Shown: in pieces, positions 25,596 through 34,661 of the stretch
How positions within the stretch are numbered: position 1 is the stretch's first letter
How the letters are laid out: each line of letters begins with the position of its first letter
Program-made: the position numbers and the translations under genes
Assembly: GCA_021806205.1 (NCBI GenBank)
Contig: JAJZXX010000213.1
Location: forward strand, 1 to 46,020
Origin: Bacillota bacterium
GTDB taxonomy: Bacteria; Bacillota; Sulfobacillia; Sulfobacillales; Sulfobacillaceae
Direction of reading: 5' to 3'
Length of the DNA: 46,020 nt
The notes under the pieces: model-generated
What the model saw: only the letters and a program-made list of their open reading frames with translations
What the model was told of the DNA's origin: nothing
Databases searched by the model: none

Positions 25596-27941
25596 TTAAT
25601 CACTCTCCTCCAGGTGTGCCACGGTCACGCCGTCGCCTCCCTCGCCGGCATCGCCCAAGCGGTACCGGAAAACGCGCGGATCACCCCGTAAAGCCTGCGA
25701 GACCGCCCGCCGCAACACGCCGGTCCCCTTCCCATGGATAATCCGGACAAAAGGCGCACTCGCCAACACCGCATCATCCAAGTATTTATCTAGAACCTCC
25801 AACGCCTCATCTTGCGTCATGCCGCGCAAGTCCAGCTCGACACCAATGGTCCGACTCTTTTCCTGGCCTAGGTCCCCACCCGTCCGGCGGCGTTTTGGAG
25901 ACAGGCTAGCCTTCTCTTGAATCTCATCGACACGCTCTAACTCATCTAAAGCCAGCTTCATCCGGATGGCCCCCATGTCGACCGTGGCCGTACGCCCGAT
26001 GATTTCCGTCACCGTCCCCACATCGTCAAACCCAAACACCCGCACGTGGTCACCGACCGACGGAGCCGCCGTGCCTTTGGCGGAACGGGGCGCCAAATTC
26101 TCCGGCAGGTTGGCCAGTCCGCGATATTGCGCTCGCAATTGCTCCACCGCCCGGGCCCGCTCGCGCCCCTCCTCGGTTCGAACCAAGGCCAGCGCCGCCT
26201 CAAACTTTTCCCGCATACGCTCCAACTCGCCTTGCCAGGCCTTCACACCCCGGGCCCGTTCCCTCTCCTCGCGGGCCGCCCACTTGGCTTCTTTATCTTC
26301 CAAGTCTTGAAGCCGTTTTTTGAGGTCGGTGGCCTGAGCATTGATCTGCTCTTCTCTCCGGTCAAGTTCCTGCTTAAAGTGGTTAATCGTCTCAATGGCA
26401 TCGGTTAGGGTCAGGACCGCGGGATCCATGATGGATTGCGCCCGGTCGACCATGTCAGCCGGCAACCCCAGCTGACGCGCAATATTAAACGCGTAGGAGC
26501 TACCGGGCGATCCCATCACCAAGCGATACGTGGGTGACAAGGTCTCGCGGTTAAATTCCATTAGGGCATTTTGAATCCTGGGGTTGCTCAACGCCATGAG
26601 TTTTAACCGGCTGTAGTGGGTACTCGCAATCAGGTGGGCTCCTTGGTCCACGAGATAATCGACCATGACCTCGGCCAAGGCCGCGCCTTCGTCTGGATCG
26701 GTCCCAGCCCCAATTTCGTCAATAAGGCAAAGCGTCTTCGGCCCCGCGGATGCCATCATGGGCACCAAACGGGCGACATGGCTGGAGAACGTTGACAGGT
26801 TCTGCTCCAAGCTTTGCTCGTCTCCAATATCGGCCATAATCCGATGGTACAAGGGGATCGCACTGCCTTCGCCGGCCGGCACCATCAAGCCCGATAATGC
26901 CATGCACACAACCACTCCGGCGGTTTTCAGGGCCACGGTTTTGCCGCCCGTATTCGGCCCCGTGATAATCAGCGCCAACGACGTCGCGGACAAAGTCAAC
27001 GAGAGCGGGACGGGGTGCAAGAGCAAGGGGTGGCGGGCCACTTTTAGATCTAAGCGGGTTCCGCCTAATAAGGGCAGGCAGCCCTTCAGGGAGAGCCCGT
27101 ACCGCGACCGTGCTAAATAGCCATCGAACCATTTGAGGTGGTGGTGAATGGCTTTCAGCGTGTCTTCCACATTCTTCACCAGGCGGGTTAATTCGGTTAG
27201 AATCCGTTCGATTTCCCGCGCCTCGTCCTGCCGCAAGGTGGTGAGATGGTTTTGCCGCTCCACGACGGATAACGGCTCGACAAAAACGGTCTGCCCGCTG
27301 CCCGACTGATCGTGAATAATTCCCGCGACGCTATTGCGAAATTCGTGCTTCACCGGAACCACACGCCGCCCGTAGCGAACAGTCACCAAGCCCTCTTGCA
27401 GGTACTTTGACCATTCACCGCTTTTCACAATCCGGTCAAATATTTGGTCAATCTCGCGCTCCCCATGACGAATCTGGCGACGGAGATCGGATAATACCGG
27501 CGAGGCTTGATCGCGCACCAACCCATCCGGATCGAACGTGTGGGCAATAGCGTCCGCCAAGGTTCGGGGCCACACTCCTGAACGAAATCGCGCACTAATT
27601 AAGGGGTACCGTTCGGGGTCGGCCTGGTTTCCGAGGACCCGATGCACTTCAAGCGTCCGACCCAGCGCCAAGAATTCCGAGGCGGCCAATATTCCGTCGC
27701 GCCCGGCCCGCTCGATTAATCCGAGCAACGGAACGGCACCCGATGCCGTGCCCAACCCCGACTCTAACCAAGCCAGACATTCTTTTAAAGTAGCATGCGC
27801 TTGCTCGAGCGCTTGCGCATCGGAATCGGGCTGGATGATCAGACAATCTTCCCGCCCCATTTCGGTTTCGGCGTAGCCCGCCAGGGACTGTGCGATTTTC
27901 TCCCAGCCGAGAATGGGCAGTGCATCCCACACGAAATCCAT
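25596..27941 (-). CDS. mutS2: Endonuclease MutS2
   Basis: This 781-residue protein has a MutS-like clamp and lever region and an ATPase domain with Walker A GPNTGGKT followed by DEIGAGTDPDEGAAL. A long charged coiled coil follows (about 510-620: ETINHFKQELDRREEQINAQ). It ends in a C-terminal Smr nuclease domain with ELDLRGMTQDEALEVLDKYLDD and IIHGKGTGVLRRAV. MutS2 acts on branched DNA and, in Gram-positive bacteria, on collided ribosomes. I take ATG 27941, since AAAGGA lies just before it. The frame stays open to 27995, adding a CPAC-containing stretch that is probably untranslated. Confidence 0.95.
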   Translation of the reverse strand: MDFVWDALPILGWEKIAQSLAGYAETEMGREDCLIIQPDSDAQALEQAHATLKECLAWLESGLGTASGAVPLLGLIERAGRDGILAASEFLALGRTLEVHRVLGNQADPERYPLISARFRSGVWPRTLADAIAHTFDPDGLVRDQASPVLSDLRRQIRHGEREIDQIFDRIVKSGEWSKYLQEGLVTVRYGRRVVPVKHEFRNSVAGIIHDQSGSGQTVFVEPLSVVERQNHLTTLRQDEAREIERILTELTRLVKNVEDTLKAIHHHLKWFDGYLARSRYGLSLKGCLPLLGGTRLDLKVARHPLLLHPVPLSLTLSATSLALIITGPNTGGKTVALKTAGVVVCMALSGLMVPAGEGSAIPLYHRIMADIGDEQSLEQNLSTFSSHVARLVPMMASAGPKTLCLIDEIGAGTDPDEGAALAEVMVDYLVDQGAHLIASTHYSRLKLMALSNPRIQNALMEFNRETLSPTYRLVMGSPGSSYAFNIARQLGLPADMVDRAQSIMDPAVLTLTDAIETINHFKQELDRREEQINAQATDLKKRLQDLEDKEAKWAAREERERARGVKAWQGELERMREKFEAALALVRTEEGRERARAVEQLRAQYRGLANLPENLAPRSAKGTAAPSVGDHVRVFGFDDVGTVTEIIGRTATVDMGAIRMKLALDELERVDEIQEKASLSPKRRRTGGDLGQEKSRTIGVELDLRGMTQDEALEVLDKYLDDAVLASAPFVRIIHGKGTGVLRRAVSQALRGDPRVFRYRLGDAGEGGDGVTVAHLEESD

Positions 27942-28381
27942 ACGTCCTTTCGCAAAACCACAGGCCGGACAGATCCGGCCCGTGCCCCGGTTCATCTCAT
28001 TATATCAGTGGTATCAGCAGTGGCCATATTTCCTAATCAAATAGGGACATCCGCCATGCGTCTGACCTTTGTCTCCCTCTGGAGAGGGGAGAGTCCTTGA
28101 GAATGGGGACTCTTGTCGGCGTGTGCATCGCTCCCACTGCGGTCACCCGCATCTCAGGAGGCAACGCTCAGAACATCCCGTACCACGCGGGCACTCCAGT
28201 CAAGCATCTCCTCAAGGGGTTCGCTCAACCCGAGACCTCTGTGGTTATACGGCGCGTGCCGTCAGAGGCTTTGGGTCATCTCCCGCATTCTTGCGGGGAT
28301 ACGTAAAGGGTTTCGTCCATTTTTTGTAGAGGTTCATCATCCCGACGAAATCCGCGTCCGCGTCCTCGCGATCGGACCGAA
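27942..28381. other. Intergenic region with paired hairpins, possible element remnant
   Basis: No gene is recognised in these 440 bases. Two hairpins lie back to back: CCCTC-TGGA-GAGGG at 28075-28088 and AGAGTCC with GGACTCT at 28090-28113. A third, CCCGCA-TTCT-TGCGGG, is at 28282-28297. Clustered GC-rich hairpins near gene-free DNA resemble the ends of IS200/IS605-type elements, but no tnpA or tnpB motif survives, so this is only a suggestion. They may simply be terminators or processing sites between zapA and mutS2. Confidence 0.4.
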
Positions 28382-28663
28382 TCAGGTTGCGTCTTTCGCC
28401 TCGCGCTTAGAGCGCCATTGCTGCTGCATCGTCTGTACCAATTGTTGGTGATCTTCTTGTAGACGAAATAGTTCTTCAGCCACATTGAGAGCGGTCAAAA
28501 CCGCTAGACGGTTCAAACTAGCCCTGGGGTTCTTGGATGCTAGAACCCGTATTCGATTGTCGACATGGTAGGCAAGAGCTTGAACCACATCCTCGGGCAA
28601 ATCACCGATAAGCGAATACTCCTCCCCATAGATGCTGACCGTCGTACGAATAGGCCCACTCAC
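28382..28663 (-). CDS. zapA: Cell division protein ZapA
   Basis: This 93-residue FtsZ-associated protein has a globular N-terminus (TTVSIYGEEYSLIGDLPEDVVQALAYHVDNRIR, like the ZapA start that binds FtsZ). A helical coiled-coil tail follows (RLAVLTALNVAEELFRLQEDHQQLVQTMQQQW). It cross-links FtsZ filaments at the division ring. Placement between pheT and mutS2 is the usual Firmicutes arrangement. It is 84 bases downstream of pheT. Confidence 0.92.
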   Translation of the reverse strand: MSGPIRTTVSIYGEEYSLIGDLPEDVVQALAYHVDNRIRVLASKNPRASLNRLAVLTALNVAEELFRLQEDHQQLVQTMQQQWRSKREAKDAT

Positions 28664-28747
28664 GATGCACGCCCCCTTGCATCAAGTTTTCTAACACTTC
28701 TCGACACCAAAGCCAAAATCCTGCCAACATTCGGGACGGGACGAAAA

Positions 28748-31081
28748 TTATTGGCGTGGTTCGACTCCGATTGCTCCTAGCGCTTTGATAATGTTCGAGA
28801 TGAACTGGTCGACATCAGCATCTTTCAGCGTCTCGTCAGGAGATTGAAACGTCAGCCGCACCGTCAAAGACACCCCGAAATCGCCCCGAAAACGATCCAA
28901 AGCGCTGAGGGATTGCAGATCACTCACCTGCAACTGATTGATCGTGTCGACAATTTTCGCATACGAAATATTCTCGGGGACAACCAATGACAGATCGCGC
29001 TGCACTTCCGGAAATCGGGACGGTCGTCCCGGCCAAGACGCCAGGCGGGCCAGGACTTCGGGTACACGCAGGACCAGCACCCCCAATTGCCGCACCCGAT
29101 GCTTACTGGCTAGAGAGGGGCGCAATTCCCCTACATATCCCAAACTGCGCCCATCCGCCCGGATCTGTTGGGCGCGGCCTGGATGCAGGAATGCCGGCAT
29201 ATCGGCAAACGGGCTGCGCACTAGGGGCCAGCCCAAACGACGACTCAACCCATCGACCAAGCCCGTTAAATCATAGATGCAGGGATCCACGCGAGAAGGC
29301 CATCCCACGGCCGCATCTAAGCTCAGCACCACTCCTAATTCGCGATACTCCTGGACGGCATCTCCCTCTTTTTCGAACACACTACCCACTTCAAAAATCT
29401 TTATCGGCCGGTCGTGACGGGCGCGATTATACCGAACCACGTCCAGTAAGCTCGGCAAAATCGTTTGGCGCAAGCTGCTCGCATCGTCGCGAAGGGGGTT
29501 GGTCACCCCCACGGCTGACGCCTGTGCCCCCGTTAGATAATCCGCTTGGGATGCCGCCCGGCTAAACGTCGAGGTAAAGACCTCCTCATAGCCAAAGGCC
29601 GCCACCACATCACGCACGTGTTCTCCCACGGCCATTTTTGAATCGCGTTGGGCGAGATGGGTCTCCCCCTTCGGTGTAGTGAGCGGAACATTTTCTAACC
29701 CGTAAAAACGCAGCACATCTTCAGCTAAATCCTGAATCAATGCCACATCGTGGCGATAAAGAGGGACTCGCACCGTTTGGTGGTCCACAACATACCCGAG
29801 ATGCTGCAACGCGTCTTGAATCTTTTCGTCGGACCATAGGACGCCAAGTATCTGACGGATCCTTTCCGGTTCGAAAGCTATTCGCCGCACTTCGGGCATC
29901 CCGCCCAAAAGCGCACTCGGTCCCACCTTATCCAAAATTCCCGCGGCTCCCAACACCCCTATCACTAAACTCGGGGATTGATAGACCGCCTCAGGGTCGG
30001 TCCCCCGACCAAAGTGAAGAGCGGCATCGGTAGCCAACCCATGCCGTTTGCTGGAGGCAAAAATTCCGGGAGCCGAAAAATGGGCACATTCTAGCAGAAC
30101 CTCTTTGGTGTCGGGTGCGATGCCGGAATCTACTCCACCCATGACTCCCGCCAGCGCTAACACCTTATCCGCATCGGCAATCACCAAGTCGTCAACCGAT
30201 AAGGTCAAAAGTTGGCCATCCAACAATGACAGCGTTTCGCCGGGATAGGCCTGCCTGACGCGGATCCGGCCCCGCACCCGACGCGCATCAAAGGCGTGCA
30301 ACGGTTCACCCAGATCCCACAACACAAAATTGGTCACATCCACAGCCGGATGAATAATGCGATGCCCCACGGCTCGCAGTAAGCTTTGCATCCATAAAGG
30401 CGAGACTTGGCCAGGCTTTAGCGTCATGGCCACCAGTCCATACAAAGGGCAGCGGCTAAAATCCTCGATCTCCGCTATTGGATCGGACCGATACGGAAAA
30501 GGGCTCGGGGGATCTATGGGTTCAATCCCTAAGATGGCTCCCAGTTCCATGGCAATGTGGCGCACACTTTGCAGGTATTGGGCAATGTTGGGCGTCAGCT
30601 CCAGGTCGTACAGCGTATCGGTTCCCCCGATGCCCTGAAGAAAGGTGGTGCCGAGGGGTTCTGGCCCGTCCCACACCCACAAGTCCCCACCTAACCATTG
30701 ATAGCCCAATTCGTCGGAAGACAGCAACATGCCTGGTGACGCGATGCCGCGCAGATCGCGGACCCCTAAAGTACGGCCGTCGGGCAGGGTCGTTCCCGGC
30801 GGTGCATACCATAGGCGATCTTTCGGAAATCCGTTGGCAGCGCCCGTCACAATTTGGGTGATTTCCCCGCTGCCCCGGCTCACCTCGACTAAAGCCAAAT
30901 GATCGCTTTGGGGGTGGGGAGAGCGGCTCACGACCTCCACGAGTTCCACCATGCCAAAATTTTGGCCGTAAAGCGTACGCTGGGCGACCTCAATGCCCAA
31001 TTGTTCCAGCCCGCGTTGGACGGTGTCTGAATCTGGCAGGGTACTAAGATGTCGTCCTAGCCATCGATGGCTTAAGATCAC
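28748..31081 (-). CDS. pheT: Phenylalanyl-tRNA synthetase beta subunit
   Basis: This 777-residue protein starts ILSHRWLGRHLST. It has an N-terminal tRNA-binding OB domain (SPHPQSDHLALVEVSRGSGEITQIVTGA), B3/B4 editing region, a B5 domain, a catalytic-like core (TNPLRDDASSLRQTILPSLLDVVRYN) and a C-terminal FDX-ACB anticodon-binding domain (RFPEVQRDLSLVVPENISYAKIV). GTG 31081 overlaps the pheS stop (GTGTGA). The frame stays open back to 31426, but that part is antisense-like junk over pheS. Confidence 0.96.
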   Translation of the reverse strand: MILSHRWLGRHLSTLPDSDTVQRGLEQLGIEVAQRTLYGQNFGMVELVEVVSRSPHPQSDHLALVEVSRGSGEITQIVTGAANGFPKDRLWYAPPGTTLPDGRTLGVRDLRGIASPGMLLSSDELGYQWLGGDLWVWDGPEPLGTTFLQGIGGTDTLYDLELTPNIAQYLQSVRHIAMELGAILGIEPIDPPSPFPYRSDPIAEIEDFSRCPLYGLVAMTLKPGQVSPLWMQSLLRAVGHRIIHPAVDVTNFVLWDLGEPLHAFDARRVRGRIRVRQAYPGETLSLLDGQLLTLSVDDLVIADADKVLALAGVMGGVDSGIAPDTKEVLLECAHFSAPGIFASSKRHGLATDAALHFGRGTDPEAVYQSPSLVIGVLGAAGILDKVGPSALLGGMPEVRRIAFEPERIRQILGVLWSDEKIQDALQHLGYVVDHQTVRVPLYRHDVALIQDLAEDVLRFYGLENVPLTTPKGETHLAQRDSKMAVGEHVRDVVAAFGYEEVFTSTFSRAASQADYLTGAQASAVGVTNPLRDDASSLRQTILPSLLDVVRYNRARHDRPIKIFEVGSVFEKEGDAVQEYRELGVVLSLDAAVGWPSRVDPCIYDLTGLVDGLSRRLGWPLVRSPFADMPAFLHPGRAQQIRADGRSLGYVGELRPSLASKHRVRQLGVLVLRVPEVLARLASWPGRPSRFPEVQRDLSLVVPENISYAKIVDTINQLQVSDLQSLSALDRFRGDFGVSLTVRLTFQSPDETLKDADVDQFISNIIKALGAIGVEPRQ

Positions 31082-32118
31082 ACCGCATCCCCCCCACTTT
31101 GAAACCGCTCCAGATATCTCAGATCGTTTTGATACAAAAGGCGCAGATCGTCCAGGCCAAATAGTCGCATAGCAACACGTTCCATGCCCATCCCAAACGC
31201 AAATCCGGATACCTGATCTGGATCGTACCCCCCATTTTTCAACACTGCCGGATGCACCATCCCCGAACCTAAAATTTCCACCCACCCCGTATCCTTGCAA
31301 ATGCGACAGCCGCTGCCACGGCAAATCGCGCAACCGACATCCATTTCCACCGACGGCTCGGTAAAGGGAAAATAGCTCGACCGAAAGCGCGTAGCCACCT
31401 CCGGACCGATTAGCTCTCCCACCCACTCAGTCAGTGTGCCGAGCAAATCGCCGAGACTGATATGCCGATCCAACCAGAGGCCCTCCACCTGTTGGAACAT
31501 GGGTACGTGAGTCGCGTCATCATCGCGGCGATATACGAGCCCCGGGGCAAACACCTTGACCGGCAAGGCACCCTGCCGATCTTGCATCGAGCGGATCTGC
31601 ACCGGTGAGGTATGCGTTCGTAAAACCAGGCCCGGCACGTCAACAAAAAATGTGTCTTGCATATCCCGGGCCGGATGGCCCTTGGGTATATTGAGGGCCT
31701 CAAAGTTATACCATTCTGACTCCACCTGCGGGCCATACGCTAACGAAAACCCCAGACGCAATGCAATGTCCTCGATGCGCCGACGCACCCGTGTCATCGG
31801 ATGCAAGAGCCCCGCCACCGGAGTGCGGCCCGGCAGTGTCAAGTCCAGGGTTTCGCGCAATAGCTTTTCGTGTTCCGCCGCATCCTCGAGGAGCGCTTGC
31901 TTGGCATCCAGCGCTGTCGCCACGTGATTGCGCAGGGTATTCAATTCGGCACCGCGAACCCGTCTAAGCTCCGGGGAGAGTCCCCCCAGTTCCTTCATTT
32001 GGGCGGTAATCCACCCTTTTTTTCCCAGCCACGCCACCCGGAATTGTTTCAGTTGTTCGGTGGAAGAAGCCTCTGCAATGAGTCGCTCAACATCAGGCCA
32101 AGAGATCGGCTCGACCAT
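31078..32118 (-). CDS. pheS: Phenylalanyl-tRNA synthetase alpha subunit
   Basis: This 346-residue class II synthetase catalytic subunit has an N-terminal coiled coil (residues about 1-90) followed by the catalytic fold. Motifs include HTSPVQIRSM, KVFAPGLVYRRDDDATHVPMFQQVEGLWLD, RFRSSYFPFTEPSVEMDV and the motif 3 segment FAFGMGMERVAMRLFGLDDLR. ATG 32118 lies after GAGGGG. The open frame further upstream runs through the T-box leader and is not translated. It is regulated by the Phe T-box at 32167-32380. Confidence 0.96.
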   Translation of the reverse strand: MVEPISWPDVERLIAEASSTEQLKQFRVAWLGKKGWITAQMKELGGLSPELRRVRGAELNTLRNHVATALDAKQALLEDAAEHEKLLRETLDLTLPGRTPVAGLLHPMTRVRRRIEDIALRLGFSLAYGPQVESEWYNFEALNIPKGHPARDMQDTFFVDVPGLVLRTHTSPVQIRSMQDRQGALPVKVFAPGLVYRRDDDATHVPMFQQVEGLWLDRHISLGDLLGTLTEWVGELIGPEVATRFRSSYFPFTEPSVEMDVGCAICRGSGCRICKDTGWVEILGSGMVHPAVLKNGGYDPDQVSGFAFGMGMERVAMRLFGLDDLRLLYQNDLRYLERFQSGGDAV

Positions 32119-32166
32119 GAAATCCCCCCTCAAACACCATCCCAAAAACACAAATCCCCGCCCACC

Positions 32167-32380
32167 AAAAAAGGGCGAGGTTCCCCGCGGTACCACCTTT
32201 ATTGGCCCCGATCAGGGCCCACTCACGAATATAACGGATTCCACCGGCCCGCCCTACTGTTCAGTTCAAGCAGGCACTCCCCAGCGAACTTCAATAGCCG
32301 CCACCAGCGTTCCTTCCAGTCGACGGGCGCGCTCCCTGTATCGGCACTCTAGCTATTTACTTCTCTGGATCATCGCATTG
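32167..32380 (-). ncRNA. T-box riboswitch leader, phenylalanine
   Basis: The conserved T-box sequence AAGGTGGTACCGCG is at 32186-32199, followed by a short GC stem (GCGGG-GAAC-CTCGC, 32088-pair ends at 32175 and 32188) and T6 at 32167-32172 as intrinsic terminator. The AGTA-type bulge motif (AGAGAAGTA) lies near the 5' end of stem I. The specifier codon is TTC at 32286-32288. It is five bases before GGAGTGCC, exactly as in the thrS leader below. Uncharged tRNA-Phe would stabilise the antiterminator and switch pheST on. Confidence 0.88.
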
Positions 32381-32385
32381 CCAAG

Positions 32386-32415
32386 ACTATACCACAGCGG
32401 GCGGCGCAAATCCAA
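32386..32415 (-). promoter_or_regulatory. Promoter of the pheS T-box transcript
   Basis: TTGGAT at 32410-32415 and TATAGT at 32386-32391 are spaced by 18 bases, with TG-G before the -10. The elements lie inside the end of the rRNA methyltransferase-like gene, whose stop is at 32387. Confidence 0.65.
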
Positions 32416-33229
32416 CGCCCTGGGCCTGCCTTTGATACGCCGCGTGAAACAGCAAAACGGCCCCCGCCACGGACACATTCAATGATTCCGAGGCCGGGGA
32501 CATGGGAATGGTAACGACCTCGGCCCGATCAAACCAGTCTTCCGACAGCCCACCGCCCTCATTACCCAAGACGATGGCCACCGGCTTGTTCCAATCAACT
32601 TTGAAATAGGGTGTGCCCCGGTCGACAGCCGTCATACGCACCGCAATGCCCGCATCATGCAATATCTTTTGCCAGTCTCCGCTGAGTTCCACGACTGGCA
32701 AGCGAAACAGCGCGCCCGCCGAGGCCCGAATACATTTGGGATTAAAGGGATCGACCGTACCTGGCGCGACTCCCAGGGCAGGCGATCCCGCCGCCAAGGC
32801 GGCCCGGATCAACGTGCCCAGATTGCCGGGATCCTGAATACCCGCCGCTACCGGGAGGAGAAGGGGAACCTCACCGGGGTCCACCACCTGATCCAGAGTC
32901 GCACCCTTTGGCGTAGGAATTACCGCGAGAATACCTTGGGGCGTCTCGACCTGAGACAGCTCGTCAAAAAGCCGGTCTGTGACATAAAAAACGTGAATAG
33001 ACAGCGCCTGAAGGCGCACCATCAGCGATCGCCCGGCTTGGTGCTGCACCCACTTGGGGCTATAGACCACTAGACGCGGCAAAAGACCGCAGGACAACGC
33101 CTCCTCAATCAGGTGTGGCCCTTCGATGACGGTTTCTGCACGCTTGGAACGCGCCGATTGGCTGTGCGCCAAGCGTTTCACCTGGCGCATGGTTTTATTG
33201 TCAGCCGAATCTAGAGGCTGAATCACCAT
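32387..33229 (-). CDS. SpoU/TrmH-family RNA methyltransferase
   Basis: This 280-residue protein has an N-terminal substrate-binding domain (VIEGPHLIEEALSCGLLPRLVVYS and VTDRLFDELSQVETPQGILAVI) and a knotted SPOUT catalytic domain. The three SPOUT motifs are DPGNLGTLIRAALAAG, IVLGNEGGGLSEDW and IPMSPASESLNVSVAGAVLLFHA. It methylates a ribose 2'-OH in rRNA or tRNA; position unknown. Its ATG overlaps the rplT stop by one base (TAATG). Genes of this kind between rplT and pheS are common in Firmicutes. Confidence 0.9.
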   Translation of the reverse strand: MVIQPLDSADNKTMRQVKRLAHSQSARSKRAETVIEGPHLIEEALSCGLLPRLVVYSPKWVQHQAGRSLMVRLQALSIHVFYVTDRLFDELSQVETPQGILAVIPTPKGATLDQVVDPGEVPLLLPVAAGIQDPGNLGTLIRAALAAGSPALGVAPGTVDPFNPKCIRASAGALFRLPVVELSGDWQKILHDAGIAVRMTAVDRGTPYFKVDWNKPVAIVLGNEGGGLSEDWFDRAEVVTIPMSPASESLNVSVAGAVLLFHAAYQRQAQGVGFAPPAVV

Positions 33230-33582
33230 TACAGGGACTCTTTGGCCTTTTGGACCAATACACGAAAGCTGTCCATATCACGCACCGCCAAATCGGCCAA
33301 CACCTTGCGATCCAAGCCGATGCCGGCTCGTTTCAACCCATTCATCAAACGACTGTACGACATCCCATTCATCCGGGCGGCCGCATTTATACGGGTAATC
33401 CACAGACGGCGGAAGTCACCCTTGCGCTTCCTGCGATGCTGATAGGCATACCACAAACTATGCATAACCGCCTCATTAGCCGGTCGAAAGTGACGCGATC
33501 GGGCGCCGCGGTATCCCCGCGCCAACCGTAAAATTTTCTTGTGACGACGGTGCTTGTTGCGACCGTTTTTCACCCGTGCCAT
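33229..33582 (-). CDS. rplT: 50S ribosomal protein L20
   Basis: This 117-residue, very basic protein has the complete L20 pattern: [32 protein letters not shown]... and [29 protein letters not shown]. It binds 23S rRNA domain I early in assembly and, in other bacteria, represses its own operon. It is the third gene of infC-rpmI-rplT. Confidence 0.98.
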   Translation of the reverse strand: MARVKNGRNKHRRHKKILRLARGYRGARSRHFRPANEAVMHSLWYAYQHRRKRKGDFRRLWITRINAAARMNGMSYSRLMNGLKRAGIGLDRKVLADLAVRDMDSFRVLVQKAKESL

Positions 33583-33630
33583 TCGTGATTCCCTCCGTTT
33601 AGGTCTCGTTCAAGTGATGGATTGGGGCCA

Positions 33631-33828
33631 CTATCCGTATGGCAATAGCCTCTTTTTGCGATGTTGGTCATGATCGGATAACACCGCGGACTGGCCAAGA
33701 CGCCGACGGCGCGTTGCCGATTTGGTTTCCAAATTGTGATTGGTGCCGGCCCGCTTGCGCTTGGCCTTTCCCGACCCCGTGAGTTTAATTCTTTTAGCGG
33801 CACCCCTGTGAGTCTTCATCTTCGGCAT
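33631..33828 (-). CDS. rpmI: 50S ribosomal protein L35
   Basis: This is a 65-residue basic protein, MPKMKTHRGAAKRIKLTGSGKAKRKRAG..., ending RHRKKRLLPYG. Length and motif are typical of L35. It starts four bases after infC and is followed 48 bases later by rplT, the normal operon order. Confidence 0.97.
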   Translation of the reverse strand: MPKMKTHRGAAKRIKLTGSGKAKRKRAGTNHNLETKSATRRRRLGQSAVLSDHDQHRKKRLLPYG

Positions 33829-33832
33829 GTTG

Positions 33833-34348
33833 TTACGCTCCTTTTTTCGGGGCTAGAATCATAATCATAGCGCGGCCTTCAACCCGAGGCACTCTTTCAA
33901 TCGCCCCGACATCGGCTACCAATTCGGCCAGTTTAGCCAGGGTGTCCTGGGCCAACCGCGCGTGTACAATCTCGCGCCCCCGGAATACCATCGTACACTT
34001 CACTTTGTCGCCCTCCGCTAGGAACCGGCGCGCATTCTTTACTTTCACGTCAAAGTCATGGTCCTCAATATTGGGGCGCATCTTCAATTCTTTAACGTTG
34101 ACAATCTTTTGCTTCTTGCGGGATTCCCTATCCCGCTTGGCCTGCTCGTACTTGAACTTGCCATAATCCATCAACCGACATACCGGAGGCCGAGCCGTCG
34201 GGGATACTTCCACCAAGTCAACATGGCGGTCCTGGGCCAGTTGCAGTGCATCACGCAACGACATGACGCCGAATTGCTCGCCTTCGTCTCCGACCACCCG
34301 TACCTCTCGCACCCGGATTTCTTCGTTTATCCGAAGGTCTCTGATAAT
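33833..34348 (-). CDS. infC: Translation initiation factor IF-3, AUU start
   Basis: This is a 171-residue IF-3 with an N-terminal domain (RINEEIRVREVRVVGDEGEQFGVM, DLVEVSPTARPPVCRLMDYGKFKYEQ), a Lys-rich linker and a C-terminal domain. Conventional start codons would begin at GTG 34312, inside the conserved RINEEIR segment, and lose 12 residues. The frame continues upstream to ATT at 34348-34346, five bases after a G-run site. infC commonly starts with AUU, which IF-3 itself discriminates against, giving autoregulation. A neighbouring ATC is a second possibility. Confidence 0.93.
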   Translation of the reverse strand: MIRDLRINEEIRVREVRVVGDEGEQFGVMSLRDALQLAQDRHVDLVEVSPTARPPVCRLMDYGKFKYEQAKRDRESRKKQKIVNVKELKMRPNIEDHDFDVKVKNARRFLAEGDKVKCTMVFRGREIVHARLAQDTLAKLAELVADVGAIERVPRVEGRAMIMILAPKKGA

Positions 34349-34572
34349 CGCGTCCCCCCCACTAATGTTTGCTTGATTTTCTGTCGCCTCACTTTAGAAC
34401 CCAACCAAAACCGAAATAATAGACGGGTACATGCAACCGTCCTCACAGAAGCTTCATGATTGCGGTGTCGCGCTAATTCAACCTCTGTGGCAACACCTTT
34501 CAAATCATAAACCCCTTTGGCCAAGCCTGGGGGTGAGAAGTGATACACTTCTGCTTAGTTCGGAGTTTTTGC
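34349..34572 (-). promoter_or_regulatory. Long leader of the infC-rpmI-rplT operon
   Basis: About 224 bases lie between the promoter and the infC start. The leader holds a perfect 7-bp hairpin AGAAGTG-TAT-CACTTCT at 34537-34553, and distant complementary arms CACAGA and TCTGTG further on. No terminator with a T-run is seen, so it may act at the level of translation or RNA stability, as L20/IF3 leaders do. A 73-codon open frame also runs through it from 34548 but is not recognised. Confidence 0.55.
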
Positions 34573-34578
34573 TTCATT

Positions 34579-34607
34579 ATTGTACCGATTGCAACTCGTC
34601 ACGTCAA
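34579..34607 (-). promoter_or_regulatory. Strong sigma-A promoter for infC
   Basis: TTGACG at 34602-34607 and TACAAT at 34579-34584 are spaced by exactly 17 bases. It lies about 55 bases beyond the end of thrS. Confidence 0.85.
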
Positions 34608-34661
34608 CGCGAGCGCACCAACAACCACCGATCCCCGCTAACCGGCCCGTCAGCACCGTTT

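Noticed and set aside
27942-27995. N-terminal extension of MutS2 with CPAC
   Set aside because: AAAGGA sits just before ATG 27941 and the family starts there.
31082-31426. N-terminal extension of PheT
   Set aside because: Runs over pheS in another frame; the GTG at 31081 overlaps the pheS stop as usual.
34327-34548. 73-codon leader peptide upstream of infC
   Set aside because: No ribosome site or stalling motif recognised; it overlaps the infC start in another frame.
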